A stretch of DNA of 64,000 nucleotides, taken from Chloranthus sessilifolius (lineage: Eukaryota > Streptophyta > Magnoliopsida > Chloranthales > Chloranthaceae). Shown here piece by piece: positions 12,401 to 26,950 of this stretch. Positions within the stretch are counted from its first letter, which is position 1, and each line of letters starts with the position of its first letter. Position numbers and translations under genes: made by a program. The notes under the pieces are model-generated. The model searched no databases, had not been told where the DNA came from, and saw nothing but the letters and a program-made list of their open reading frames with translations. The stretch covers positions 68,714,671 through 68,778,670 of the forward strand of contig CM037598.1 of assembly GCA_021018995.1 (NCBI GenBank), given 5' to 3'.

Positions 12401-15400
12401 AACATAAAATGATTTTACGTGAATGCTTGAACATGATTGCTAGAACGTGATTGCTTAAATGTGAATGCTTGAACGTTAATGCTTGAACGAGAATCCTTGA
12501 ACGTGAATGCTTCCTAGATTGTGACACTCTTGAATGTGAATGTTTGAACATGAATGGTTGAACGTGAATGTTTGAACGTGTGCCATAACATTAATGCTCG
12601 AACATGAATGCTTGGACAAGAATGCTTGAACATAAATGGTTGAATGTGTGCATGAACATGAATACATGAACGTGAATGCTTGAACAAGAATGCTTGAATG
12701 TGAATGCTTGGACATAATTGCTTGAACGTGAATGCTTGAACGTCATTGTTGAATGTGAATGCATGAACGTCATAGCTTGAACATGAATTACTGAACATGA
12801 ATGCTTAAACCTGAATGCTTGAATGAGAATGCTTGAACTTGAATGCTTGACCGTGAATGTTTGAAAATGAATGCTTGAATGTGAAAGCTTGAGGATGAAT
12901 GGCTAAACATGAATTCTTCAACCTGAGTGCTCAAACTTGAATGCTTAAAAGTGTATGCCTGAACATGAATGCTTGAAGATGAATGCTTGAACGTGAATGC
13001 TTGAACATGAATGCTTGATAGATAGTGAGATACTTGAACGTAAATGCTCGAATGTGAATGCTTGAACATGAATGGTTGAACGTGAGTGCTTGAACCTGAA
13101 TGCATGATGGTGAACGCTTGAACGTGAATTCCAGAACATGAATGCTTTAATGTGAATGCTTGAACGTGAATGCTTGAACATGAATACTTGAACGCGAATG
13201 CTTGAATGTGAATGCATGAACATTAATGCTTGAATGTCATTGATGAACGTGAATGCTTGAACATGAATGTTTCAACGAGTATGCTTGAACTTGAATGCTT
13301 AAAAGTGAATGTTTAAACAGGAATGCCGGAACTGGAATGCATGAACGTGAATGCTTGAAGATGAATGCTTGAATGTGAATGCTTGAGCTCTAGAATGCAA
13401 GAAAGTGAATGCTTGAACCTGAATGCTTGAACGTGAACGCTTGAAAAAAAATGCTTGAACGTGAATGCCTAAGTGTGAATGCTTCAACATGAATGCTTGA
13501 ACGAGAATCCTTACACGTTAATGCTTGATATATAGTGACACGCTCGAACGTGAATGGTTGAACATGAATTCTCGTTCGTGAATGTTTGAACAAGAAAGCT
13601 TGAAATGGGAAGTTTGAACGTGCATGCTTGAACATGAAATGATTTTACGTGAATGCTTGAACATGATTGCTAGAACGTGATTGCTTAAATGTGAATGCTT
13701 GAACGAGAATCCTTGAACGTGAATGCTTCCTAGATTGTGACACTCTTGAATGTGAATGTTTGAACATGAATGGTTGAACGTGAATGCTTGAACGTGTGCC
13801 ATAACATTAATGCTCGAACATAAATGCTTGGACTAGAATGCTTGAACATAAATGGTTGAATGTGTGCATGAACATGAATACATGAACGTGAATGCTTGAA
13901 CAAGAATGCTTGAATGTGAATGCTTGGACATGAATGCTTGAACGTGAATGGATGAACATTAATGCTTGACTGTGAATGCTTGAACTTCATTGTTGAACGT
14001 GAATGCATGAACGTCATAGCTTGAACATGAATTACTGAACATGAATGCTTAAACCTGAATGCTTGAACTCGAATGCTTGACCGTGAATGTTTGAAAATGA
14101 ATGCTTGAACGTGAATGGCTAAACATGAATTCTTCAACCTGAGTGCTCGAACTTGAATGCTTGAAAGTGTATGCCTGAACTTGAATGCTTGAAGATGAAT
14201 GTTTGAACGTGAATGCTTGAACATGAATGCTTGATAGATAGTGAGATACTTGAACGTGAATGCTCGAATGTGAATGCTTGAACATGAATGGTTGAACATG
14301 AGTGCTTGAACCTGAATGCATGATGGTGAACGCTTGAACGTGAATGCCAGAACATGAATGCTTTAATGTGAATGCTTGAACGTGAATGCATGAACATTAA
14401 TTCTTGAACGTGAATGCTTGAACATCATTGCTTGAATGTGAATGCTTAAACGTGAATGAACGTGAATGCTTGAACATGAATGTTTCAACGCGAATGCTTG
14501 AATGTGAATGCATGAACTTGAATGCTTAAAAGTGAATGTTTGAACAGGAATTCTGGAACTGGAATGCATGAACGTGAATGCTTGAAGATGTATGCTTGAA
14601 CGTGAATGCTTGAGCTAGAATGCAAGAAAGTGAATGCTTGAACCTGAATGCTTGAAAAAAAATGCTTGAACGTGAATGCCTAAATGTGAATGCTTGAACG
14701 AGAATCCTTGCACGTTAATGCTTGATATATAGTGACACGCTCGAACGTGAATGGTTGAACATGAATTCTTGTACGTGAATGCTTGAACAAGAAAGCTTGA
14801 AATGGGAAGTTTGAACGTGCATGCTTTAACATGAAATGATTTTACATGAATGCTTGAACATGATTGCTAGAACGTGATTGCTTAAATGTGAATGCTTGAA
14901 CGTTAATGCTTGAACGAGAATCCTTGAACGTGAATGCTTCCTAGATTGTGACACTCTTGAATGTGAATGTTTGAACATGAATGGTTGAACGTGAATGTTT
15001 GAACGTGTGCCATAACATTAATGCTCGAACATGAATGCTTGGACAAGAATGCTTGAACATAAATGGTTGAATGTGTGCATGAACGTGAATGCTTGAACAA
15101 GAATGCTTGAATGTGAATGCTTGGACATGAATGCTTGAACGTGAATGGATGAACATTAATGCTTGACTGTGAATGCTTGAACGTCATTGTTGAACGTGAA
15201 TGCATGAACGTCATAGCTTGAACATGAATTACTGAACATGAATGCTTAAACCTGAATGCTTGAACTCGAATGCTTGACCGTGAATGTTTGAAAATGAATG
15301 CTTGAATGAGAATGCTTGAACTTGAATGCTTGACCATGAATGTTTGAAAATGAATGCTTGAACGTGAAAGCTTGAGCATGAATGGCTAAACATGAATTCT

Positions 15401-16190
15401 TCAACCTGAGTGCTTGAACTTGAATGCTTGAAAGTGTATGCCTGAACATGAATGCTTGAAGATGAATGCTTGAACGTGAATGCTTGAACATGAATGCTTA
15501 ATAGATAGTGAGATACTTGAACGTGAATGCTCGAATGTGAATGCTTGAACATGAATGGTTGAACGTGAGTGCTTGAACCTGAATGCATGATGGTGAACGC
15601 TTGAACGTGAATGCCAGAACATGAATGCTTTAATGTGAATGCTTGAATGTGAATTCCTGAACGTGAATGCATGAACATTAATTCTTGAACGTGAATGCTT
15701 GAACATCATTGCTTGAATGTGAATGCTTGAACGTGAATGAACGTGAATGCTTGAACATGAATGTTTCAACGCAAATGCTTGAATGTGAATGAATGAACTT
15801 GAATGCTTAAAAGTGAATGTTTGAACAGGAATTCTGGAACTGGAATGCATGAACGTGAATGCTTGAGCTAGAATGCAAGAAAGTGAATGCTTGATCCTGA
15901 ATGCTTGAACGTGAATGCCTAAATGTGAATGCTTGAACATGAATGCTTGAACGAGAATCCTTGCACGTTAATGCTTGATATATAGTGACACGCTCGAATG
16001 TGAATGGTTGAACATGAATTCTTGTACGTGAATGCTTGAACAAGAAAGCTTGAAATGGGAAGTTTGAACGTGCATGCTTGAACATGAAATGGTTTTACGT
16101 GAATGCTTGAACATGATTGCTAGAACGTGATTGCTTAAATGTGAATGCTTGAACGTTAATGCTTGAATGAGAATCCTTGAACATGAATGC
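9443..16190 (+). repeat. higher-order repeat block, ~1.2-kb period
   Basis: The phase marker CCTAGATTGTGACACTC occurs at 9443, 10094, 11321, 12513, 13729 and 14940, and a diverged form (CTTAGATAGTGGCAT) near 16190. From 10094 the spacings are 1227, 1192, 1216 and 1211 bp, about 86 units of 14 bp. Each copy contains the same ordered set of variant units: a GATATATAGTGACACGCTCG module, a CTTGAAAAAAAATGC unit, a GTGTGCATGAACATG unit and a GATAGATAGTGAGATAC module. Copies differ by substitutions and by small deletions of whole units. Confidence 0.85.
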
Positions 16191-17029
16191 TTCTTAGATA
16201 GTGGCATACGCATGAACGTGAATGCTTGTACATAAATTATTTAGCATGAACGATCGAATTTGAACGCTTAAATGTGAATGCTTGCTTGAACATGAATGCT
16301 TGAATGTGAATGCTTGAACAGGAATGCTTGCACATGTCTGGTTGAACTGGAAAGCTTGAACGTAAATTTTTGAACCTGAATGCTTGAACGTTAATGCTTG
16401 ATATATAGTGATACGCTCGAACGTGAATGCTTGAACATGAATACTTGTACGTGAATGCTTGAACCTAAATGCTTGAACAAGAAAGCTTGAAATGGAAAGT
16501 TTGAACATGCATGCTTGAACATGAAATGGTTTTGTGTGAATGCTTGAACATGATTGATAGAACGTGAATGCTTAAATGTGAATGCTTGAACGTTAATGCT
16601 TGAATGAGAATCCTTGAACGTGAATACTTCTTAGATAGTGACACGCATGAACATGAATGCTTGAAAGTGAATGGTTAAACGTGAATGCTTGTACATAAAT
16701 TCTTGAGCATGAATGATCGAACTTGAACGCTTAAATGTGAATGCTTAAACCTTATTGCTTGAACGTGAATACTTGAACAGGAATGCTTGCACATGTCTAG
16801 TTGAACTGGAAAGCTTGAACGTGAATTTTTGAACCTGAATGCTTGAACATGAATGCTTGAACGTGAATGCTTAAATGTGAATGCTTGAACATGAATGCTT
16901 GAATGAGAATCCTAGAACGTTAATGCTTGATATATAGGGACACACTCGAACGTGAATGCTTGAACATGAATTCTTGTACGTGAATGTTTGAACCTAAATG
17001 CTTGAACGTGAATGCTTGAACAAGAAAGC

Positions 17030-20000
17030 TTGAAATGGAAAGTTTGAACGTGCATGCTTGAACATGAAATGGTTGAACGTGAATGCTTGAACAAGACTGC
17101 TAGAATGTGAATGCTTAAATGTGAATGCTTGAACGTTAATGCTTCAACGAGAATCCTTGAACATGATTGCTTCTTAGATAGTGACACGCATGAACGTGAA
17201 TGCTTAAAAATGAATGGTTGAACGTGAATGCTTGAAGGTAAATGTTTGAACATGACTGCTTCAAGGTGAACGCCTGAAGATGAATGCATGAACGTGAATG
17301 CTTGAATGTGAATTCTTAAGGATGGATGCTTGAAGCAGATTCCATGAAAGTGAATTCTTGAACTTGAATGCTAGATCGATAGTAACACACTCAAGCATTA
17401 ACGTGAAAGCTTAAACTTGAACTTGAACATTTGAACGTGAATGCTTGATAGCTAGTGACACACTTGAACGTGAACCTTTGAGCGTGAATGCTTGACCATC
17501 AAAGGTTGAACGTGAATGCTTGAATGTGAACGCTTGAACGTGAATGCTTGAGTGAATGCTGGAACGTGTGCGGGAACATGAATGCTTGAGCGTGGATGGT
17601 TGAACATGAATGCTAGAACCTAAATGCTTGAACGTGAATGCTTGAAAGTGAATGCATGAACGTGAATGCTTGAACCAGAATGCATGAATGTGAATGCTTG
17701 AACAAGATTACTTGAACATGCATGTTTGAACCTGAATGCTTGAACCTGAACGTCATTGCTTGAATGTGAAAGCTTGAACATCATTGTTGAACGTGAATTC
17801 TTGAACGTCATTGTTTGAACGTGAATGCTAGAACTTCATTGCTTGACATGAATGAACGTGAATGCTTAAACATGAATGATTGAACATGAATTTTGGAACT
17901 TGAATGCTTAAAAGTGAATGTTTGATCAGGAATCCTTGAACGTGAATGCTTGAACTGGAATGCGCGATTGTGAATGTTTGAACATGAATGCTTGAACGTG
18001 AATGCTTGAAATGGAATGCATGAATGTGAATACTTGAACATGAATGCTCAAATGTGAATTCTTGAACACAAACACTTGAACTTGAATGTTTGAATGTGAA
18101 TGCATAAGCATTGATGCTTGACAAATAGTGGCACGCTTGAATGTGAATGCTTGAAAGTCAATGCTTTAACGTGAATTGTTGAACATGAATGCTTGAAAGT
18201 GAATGCTTGAAAGTGAATGCTTGAGCGTGAATGGTTGAATCAGAATGCATGAATGTGAATGCTTGAACAAGATTACTTGAACATGAATGCTTGAACCTGA
18301 ATGCTTGAGCGTGAATGGTTGAACGTCGTTGCTTGAACGTGAAAGCTTGAACGTCATTGTTGAATGTGAATTCTTGAACGTCATTGTTTGAACGTGAATG
18401 CTAGAACCTCATTGCTTAAACATGAATGAACGTGAATGCTTAAAGCATGAATGGTTAAATGTGAATGCTTGAACGGGAATACTTGAACGTGAATGCTTGA
18501 ACATGAATGGTTGAATGCGTGCATGAACATGAATATGTGAATGTGACTGCTAGAGCATGAATGCTTGAACGTGAATGGTTGAACGAGAATGCTTGAACGT
18601 GAATGCTTGAAAGTCATTGTTGAACTTGAATGCTTGAACTACATTGCTTGAACGTGAATTCTTAAACATGAATGCTTTAACATGAATGCTTGAACGTGAA
18701 TGCTTGAACTTGAATGCTTAAAAGTGAATGTTTGAACATGAATGCTTGAACGTGAATGCTTGAACTGGAATGCATGAACAGAAATGCATGAACATGAATG
18801 CTTGAACGTCAATGCTTGAACAAGAATGCATGAACATGAATGCTTGAAGATGAATGTTTGAGCAAGAATTCTTGAACTTGAATGCTTGACCATGAATGTT
18901 TGAAAGTGAATGCTTGAACATGAAAGCTTGAACGTGAATGGTTGAACATGAATGCTTCAACCTGAGTGCTCGAACCTGAATGGTTGAAAGTGAATGCTTG
19001 AACGTAAATGCTTGAACGTGAATGCTGGAATGTGAATGCTAGAATGTGAATGCTTGATAGACAGTGGCATGCTTGAACGTGAATGCTCGAACGTGAATGC
19101 TTGAAAGTAAATTCTTGAACATGAATGGTTGAACGTGAATGCTTGAACGTGAATGTTGGAACATGAATGCTTGAACGTGAATGCTAGAACATGATTTCTT
19201 GAACGTGAATGTTCAAACATGAATGCATGAACATTAATGCTTGAACGTGAATTCTTGAATGTCATAGTTTAATACTTGAGCATGAATGCTTGATTGATAG
19301 TGACACACTTGAACGTGAATGCTCGAACGTAAAAACATGAACGTGAATGCTTGAAAGTGATTGCTTGAACATGAATGGTTGAACGTGAATGGCTGAACGT
19401 GAATGCATGAACATGAAAGATCGAACTAGAACGCTTGAATGTCAATGCTTAAACGTAAAATGAATGCTTGAATGTGAATGCTTGAACAGGAACTCTTGCA
19501 CATGACTGGTTGAACTGGAATTCTTGAACTTGAATTTTTGAACCTGAACGCTTGAACATGAATTCTTGAACATGAAGGAGTGTACCAGAAAGCTTGAACG
19601 TGTATGCTTGAACATGAAATGCTTGAAAGAGAATGCTTGAACTTGAAGGCTTGAACATGAATGTTTGAACGTGAATGCTTAAATGTGAATGCTTCAACAT
19701 GAATGCTTGAGCGAGAATCCTTGAACATGAATGCTTGATAGATATTGACACGCTCGAACGTGAATGTTTGAACAGGAATGGTTTAATGTGTATGGCTTAA
19801 TGTGAATGCTTCTACGAGAATGCTTGAACATGAACGCTTGAACTTGAATGCTTAAACGTGAATGCTTAAACATTATTGCTTTAACATTAATGCCTGAACG
19901 TGAATGATTGAACAGGAATGATTGCAGAAGACTAGTTGAACTGGAATGCTTGTACATGAATTCTTGAACCTGAATGCTTGAACGTGAATGCTTGTACTGG

Positions 20001-22690
20001 AAAGCTTGAACGTACATGCTTAAACATGAAAGGCTTGAACGAGAATGCTTGCACATGAATGCTTGAACATGAATGCATAGTGAACGCTTGAACATGAATG
20101 CTTGAACGAGAATCCTTGAACGTGAATTCTTGAACATGAATTCTTGAACGTGAATGCTTGAACATGAATTCTTGAACGTGAATGCTTGAACGTGAATACT
20201 TGAACCGGAATGCTTGAACTGGAAAGCTTGAACGTGTGTGCTTGAACATGAAATGGTTGAACGTGAATGCTTGAACATGAATGTTTGAACGTGAATGCTT
20301 AAATGTGAATGCTTGAATGTGAATGCATGAATGAGAATCCTTGAATGTGAATGCTTCTTAGATTGTGACACTCTTGAATGTGAATCGTTGAACATGAATG
20401 GTTGAACGTGAATGCTTAAGTGTGTGCCAAAACATGAATGCTTGAATATGCTTGAACATGAACACCTGAACTTGAATGCTTAAACGTGAATCCTTAAACA
20501 TTATTGTTTTAACAATAATGCTTGAACGTGAATGCTTGAACAGGAATGCTTGCAGAAGACTAGTTGAACTGGAATGCTTGTACATGAATTCTTGAACCTG
20601 AATGCTTGAACGTGAATGCTTGTACTGGAAAGCTTGAATGTACATGCTTAAACATGAAAGGCTTGAACGAGAATGCTTGCACATGAATGCTTGAATGTGA
20701 ATGCTTAAATGTGAATGCTTGAACATGCATGCTTGAACGAGAATCCTTGAACGTGAATTCTTGAACATGAATTCTTCAAGGTGAATGCTTGAACATGAAT
20801 TCTTGAATGTGAATGCTTGAATGTAAATACTTGAACCAAAATGCTTGAACGTGCGTGTTTGAACATGAAATGGTTGAACATGAATGCTTGAACGTGAATG
20901 TTTAAATGTGAATGCTTTAGCGTGAATGCATGAACGAGAATCCTTGAACGTGCTTGCTTCTTAGATTGTGACACTCTTGAACGTGAATGCTTGAACGGGA
21001 ATGCTCCAACGTTAATGCTTAAACGTGTGCCAGACCATGAATGCTTAAAAAAGAATGCTTGAACATGAATGGTTGAATGTGTACATGAACATGAATACAT
21101 GAACGAGAACAAGAATGCTTGGACTTTTCTTTTTTTTTGCTCGGCAAAAAAGGGGTTGGTAGGGTCCCCCACCCTTTTAATTAAAAGTCAAAATACTTAC
21201 AATGGGCACTTCCGTAAGGAAGTTGGAAAGAAAGAAAACTATATACACTATGCATGGATTTGAAAAGGAATACAAAAAAATGATCCGTTCGTGCCAAACA
21301 AAGCCTGCAGTAGCTTGAACGTGAATGCTGAAATGTCAATGCTTGAACGTGAATGCTTCCTAGATTGTGACACTCTTGAATGTGAATGTTTGAACATGAA
21401 TGGTTGAATGTGAATGCTTGAACGTGTGCCATAACATTAATGCTCAAATATGAATTCTTGTACGTGAATGCTTGAACAAGAAAGCTTGAAATGGGAAGTT
21501 TGAATGTGCATGCTTGAACATGAAATGGTTTTACGTGAATGCTTGAACATGATTACTAGAACGTGATTGCTTAAATGTGAATGCTTGAACGTTAATGCTT
21601 GAACGAGAATCCTTGAACGTGAATGCTTCCTAGATTGTGACACTCTTGAATGTGAATGTTTGAACATGAATGGTTGAACGTGAATGTTTGAACGTGCGCC
21701 ATAACATTAATGCTCGAACATGAATGCTTGGACAAGAATGCTTGAACATAAATGGTTGAATGTGTGCATGAACGTGAATGCTAGAACAAGAATGCTTGAA
21801 TGTGAATGCTTGGACATGAATGCTTGAACGTGAATGGATGAACATTAATGCTTGACTGTGAATGCTTGAACGTCATTGTTGAACGTGAATCCATGAACGT
21901 CATAACTTGAACATGAATGCTTAAACCTGAATGCTTGAATGAGAATGCTTGAACTTGAATGCTTGACCGTGAATGTTTGAAAATGAATGCTTGAACGTGA
22001 ATGGCTAAACATGAATTCTTCAACCTGAGTGCTCGAACTTGAATGCTTGAAAGTGTATGCCTGAACATGAATGCTTGAAGATGAATGCTTGAACGTGAAT
22101 GCTTGAACATGAATGCTTAATAGATAGTGAGATACTTGAATGTGAATACTCGAATGTGAATGCTTGAACATGAATGGTTGAACGTGAGTGCTTGAACCTG
22201 AATGCATGATGGTGAACGCTTGAACGTGAATGCCAGAACATGAATGTTTTAATGTGAATGCTTGAACGTAAATTCCTGAACGTGAATGCATGAACATTAA
22301 TTATTGAACGTGAATGCTTGAACATCATTGCTTGAATGTGAATGCTTGAACGTGAATGAACGTGAATGCTTAAAAGTGAATGCATGAACGTGAATGCTTG
22401 AAGATGAATGCTTGAACGTGAATGCTTGAGCTAGAATGCAAGAAAGTGAATGCTTGAACCTGAATGCTTGAACGTGAATGCTTGAAAAAAAATGCTTGAA
22501 CGTGAATGCCTAAATGTGAATGCTTAAACAAGAATCCTTGCATGTTAATGCTTGATATATAGTGACACGCTCGAACGTGAATGATTGAACATGAATTCTT
22601 GTACGTGAATGCTTGAACAAGAAAGCTTGAAATGGGAAGTTTGAACGTGCATGCTTGAACATGAAATGGTTTTACGTGAATGCTTGAGAA
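17030..22690 (+). repeat. segmental duplication, copy A
   Basis: Near-identical to 27693-33370. The offset is 10663 bp at the left end (for example the block at 17620-18124) and about 10590 bp further right, because copy B lacks short segments corresponding to about 19160-19320. Both copies contain the same reversed LINE fragment at the same place and private variants not seen in other HOR copies, such as GAATGATTGAAC beside ACAAGAATCCTTGCATG. To the left of about 17030 the similarity falls to ordinary HOR level. The block contains HOR material of both the 1.2-kb type and an older type. Confidence 0.85.
21125..21312 (-). mobile_element. LINE 3' end fragment in reverse orientation (copy A)
   Basis: A 188-bp non-satellite island. 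It begins with a T-rich run (complement of a poly-A tail) followed by GCTCGGCAAAAAAGGGGTTGG and AGGGTCCCCCACC. Read on the minus strand this gives a GGGGGACCCT..AACCCCTTTTTTGCCGAGCAAAAA ending, nearly the same as the 3' end of the LINE at 60800-61088, including an upstream CATTGTAAGTATT that matches CATTGTAATTATT there. It is therefore a severely 5'-truncated non-LTR retrotransposon. No clear target duplication can be defined because the flanks are satellite and are not contiguous in the HOR order. Confidence 0.8.
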
Positions 22691-23690
22691 TGCTGAATGC
22701 TTGAAATGAATGCTATGCTTGAACGTGAATGCTTGAACATGAATGCTTGAACGTGAATGCTTGAACATGAATGCTTGAATGTGAATGCTTGAACGTGAAT
22801 GCTTGAAAGTGAATGCTTGAACATGAATGCTTGTACGTGAATTCTTGAACGTGAATGCTTGAACGTGAATGCTTGAACGTGAATGCTTGAACTGGAATGT
22901 ATGAACGTGAATGCTTGAACATGAATGTATGAACGTGAATGCTTGAACATGAATGCTTGAACGTTAATGCTTGAACATGAATGCTTGAACTTGAACGCTT
23001 GAATGTGAATGCTGAACTGAATGCTGAACATGAATGTGAATGCTTGAACTTGAATGCAAAAGTGAATGTTTGAACATGCTTGAAATGTGAATGCTTGAAC
23101 GTGAATGCTTGAACATGATGTTGAATGTGAATGAATGAGCTTGAAATTCTTGAACGTGAATGCTTGAACATGAATTCTTGTACGTGAATGCTTGCACGTA
23201 AATGCTTGAACGTGAATGCTTGAACTGGAATGCTTGAACGTGCATGCTTGAACATGAATGGGTTGAACGTGAATGTTTGAACATGAATACTTGAACGTGA
23301 ATGTTTAAATGTGAATGCTTGAATGTGAATGCTTGAACGTGAATGCTTGAACATGATTGCTAGTACGTGATTGCTTGAAATGAATGCTTGAACGAGCTTG
23401 AACGTGAATGCTTGAGATTGACATGCTGAATGTGAATGCATGAACGTGAATGCTTGAACATGAATGCTTGAACTGGAATGCATGAACATGAATGCTTGAA
23501 CATGAATGCTTGAACATAAATGCTTGAACGTGAATGCTTGAATGTGAAGGCTTGAACATAAATGCGTGAACGTGAATGCTTGAACATGAATGCTTGAACA
23601 GGAATGCTTGAACCTGAATGGTTGAATGTGAATGCTCGAACGTCATTGCTTGAACGTGAATGCTTGAACTTCATTGCTTAAATAAGAATG
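22677..23690 (+). repeat. anomalously homogeneous, register-broken satellite patch
   Basis: In this ~1-kb stretch most units are exact or near-exact TTGAACGTGAATGC/TTGAACATGAATGC, and the usual HOR marker units and GATAGATAGTGACAC modules are absent. The 14-bp register is broken by odd deletions such as GAATGCTGAATGC, CTGAACTGAATGCTGAAC, AACATGATGTTGAATG and AACGAGCTTGAACG. HOR order stops abruptly after TTTTACGTGAATGCTTGA at its left and resumes with GAACGTCATAGCTTGAAC at its right. It is either a gene-converted or newly amplified patch, or an assembly consensus artefact. Confidence 0.6.
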
Positions 23691-24179
23691 AACGTGAATG
23701 TATGAACGTCATAGCTTGAACATGAATTACTGAACATGAATGCTTAAACCTGAATGCTTGAACTCGAATGCTTGACCGTGAATGTTTGAAAATGAATGCT
23801 TGAACGTGAAAGCTTGAGCATGAATGGCTAAACATGAATTCTTGAACAAATGCATGAACTTGAATGCTTAAAAGTGAATGCATGAACGTGAATGCTTGAA
23901 CATGAATGCTTGAACGTGGATGCTTGAACTAGAATGCATGAAAGTGAATGCTTGAACCTGAATGCTTGAACATGAATGGTTGAACGTGAGTGCTTGAACC
24001 TGAATGCATGATGGTGAACGCTTGAACGTGAATTCCAGAACATGAATGCTTTAATGTGAATGCTTGAATGTGAATTCCTGAACGTGAATGCATGAACATT
24101 AATTCTTGAACGTGAATGCTTGAACATCATTGCTTGAATGTGAATGCTTGAACGTGAATGAACGTGAATGCTTGAACAT

Positions 24180-26950
24180 GAATGTTTCAACGCGAATGCT
24201 TGAATGTGAATGCATGAACTTGAATGCTTAAAAGTGAATGTTTGAACAGGAATTTTGGAACTTGAATGCATGAACGTGAATGCTTGAAGATGAATGCTTG
24301 AACGTGAATGCTTGAGCTAGAATGCAAGAAAGTGAATGCTTGAACCTGAATGCTTGAACGTGAATGCTTGAAAAAAAATGCTTGAACTTGAATGCCTAAA
24401 TGTGAATGCTTGAACATGAATGCTTGAACGAGAATCCTTACACGTTAATGCTTGATATATAGTGACACGCTCGAACGTGAATGGTTGAACATGAATTCTT
24501 GTACGTGAATGCTTGAACAAGAAAGCTTGAAATGGGAAGTTTGAATGTGCATGCTTGAACATAAAATGATTTTACGTGAATGCTTGAACATGATTGCTAG
24601 AACGTGATTGCTTAAATGTGAATGCTTGAACGTTAATGCTTGAACGAGAATCCTTGAACGTGAATGCTTCCTAGATTGTGACACTCTTGAATGTGAATGT
24701 TTGAACATGAATGGTTGAACGTGAATGCTTGAACGTGTGCCATAACATTAATGCTCGAACATGAATGCTTGGACAAGAATGCTTGAACATAAATGGTTGA
24801 ATGTGTGCATGAACATGAATACATGAACGTGAATGCTTGAACAAGAATGCTTGAATGTGAATGCTTGGACATGAATGCTTGAACGTGAATGGATGAACAT
24901 TAATGCTTGACTGTGAATGCTTGAACGTCATTGTTGAACGTGAATGCATGAACGTCATAGCTTGAACATGAATTACTGAACATGAATGCTTGAATGAGAA
25001 TGCTTGAACTTGAATGCTTGACTGTGAATGTTTGAAAATGAATGCTTGAACGTGAATGGCTAAACATGAATTCTTCAACCTGAGTGCTCGAACTTGAATG
25101 CTTGAAAGTGTATGCCTGAACTTGAATGCTTGAAGATGAATGTTTGAACGTGAATGCTTGAACATGAATGCTTGATAGATAGTGAGATACTTGAACGTGA
25201 ATGCTCGAATGTGAATGCTTGAACATGAATGGTTGAACATGAGTGCTTGAACCTGAATGCATGATGGTGAACGTGAATGCCAGAACATGAATGCTTGAAC
25301 GTGAATGCATGAACATTAATTCTTGAACGTGAATGCTTGAACATCATTGCTTGAATGTGAATGCTTGAACGTGAATGAACGTGAATGCTTGAACATGAAT
25401 GTTTCAACGCGAATGCTTGAATGTGAATGCATGAACTTGAATGCTTAAAAGTGAATGTTTGAACGGGAATTCTGGAACTGGAATGCATGAACGTGAATGC
25501 TTGAAGATGAATGCTTGAACGTGAATGCTTGAGCTAGAATGCAAGAAAGTGAATGCTTGAACCTGAATGCTTGAAAAAAAATGCTTGAACGTGAATGCCT
25601 AAATGTGAATGCTTGAACGAGAATCCTTGCACGTTAATGCTTGATATATAGTGACACGCTCGAACGTGAATGGTTGAACATGAATTCTTGTACGTGAATG
25701 CTTGAACAAGAAAGCTTGAAATGGGAAGTTTGAACGTGCATGCTTTAACATGAAATGATTTTACATGAATGCCTGAACATGATTGCTAGAACGTGATTGC
25801 TTAAATGTGAATGCTTGAACGTTAATGCTTGAACGAGAATCCTTGAACGTGAATGCTTCCTAGATTGTGACACTCTTGAATGTGAATGTTTGAGCGTGTG
25901 CCATAACATTAATGCTCGAACATGAATGCTTGGACAAGAATGCTTGAACATAAATGGTTGAATGTGTGCATGAACGTGAATGCTTGAACAAGAATGTGAA
26001 TGCTTGGACATGAATGCTTGAACGTGAATGGATGAACATTAATGCTTGACTGTGAATGCTTGAACGTCATTGTTGAACGTGAATGCATGAACGTCATAGC
26101 TTGAACATGAATTACTGAACATGAATGCTTGAACTCGAATGCTTGACCGTGAATGTTTGAAAATGAATGCTTGAATGAGAATGCTTGACCATGAATGTTT
26201 GAAAATGAATGCTTGAACGTGAAAGCTTGAGCATGAATGGCTAAACATGAATTCTTCAACCTGAGTGCTTGAACTTGAATGCTTGAAAGTGTATGCCTGA
26301 ACATGAATGCTTGAAGATGAATGCTTGAACGTGAATGCTTGAACATGAATGCTTAATAGATAGTGAGATACTTGAACGTGAATGCTCGAATGTGAATGCT
26401 TGAACATGAATGGTTGAACGTGAGTGCTTGAACCTGAATGCGTGATGGTGAACGCTTGAATGTGAATGTCAGAACATGAATGCTTTAATGTGAATGCTTG
26501 AACGTGAATTCCTAAACGTGAATGCATGAACATTAATTATTGAACGTGAATGCTTGAACATCATTGCTTGAATGTGAATGCTTGAACGTGAATGAACGTG
26601 AATGCTTGAACATGAATGTTTCAACGCAAATGCTTGAATGTGAATGAATGAACTTGAATGCTTAAAAGTGAATGTTTGAACAGGAATTCTGGAACTGGAA
26701 TGCATGAACGTGAATGCTTGAAGATGAATGCTTGAACGTGAATGCTTGAGCTAGAATGCAAGAAAGTGAATGCTTGAACGTGAATGCCTAAATGTGAATG
26801 CTTGAACATGAATGCTTGAACGAGAATCCTTGCACGTTAATGCTTGATATATAGTGACACGCTCGAATGTGAATGGTTGAACATGAATACTTGTACGTGA
26901 ATGCTTGAACAAGAAAGCTTGAAATGGGAAGTTTGAACGTGCATGCTTGA
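24180..26950 (+). repeat. second ~1.2-kb higher-order repeat block
   Basis: The marker CCTAGATTGTGACACTC lies at 24670 and 25859 (1189 bp apart). The segment from about 24187 to 24870 matches 12030-12715 almost exactly at a constant offset of 12157 bp, which implies recent exchange with the 10-15 kb block. Confidence 0.8.

Noticed and set aside
20705..21172. Open frame starting in the LINE fragment and running into satellite
   Set aside because: It crosses the junction between a LINE 3' untranslated end and the stop-free satellite strand, so it is not a gene.
22713..23489. 258-residue repetitive open frame on the minus strand
   Set aside because: It lies in the unusually canonical satellite patch; fewer mutations simply mean fewer stops.
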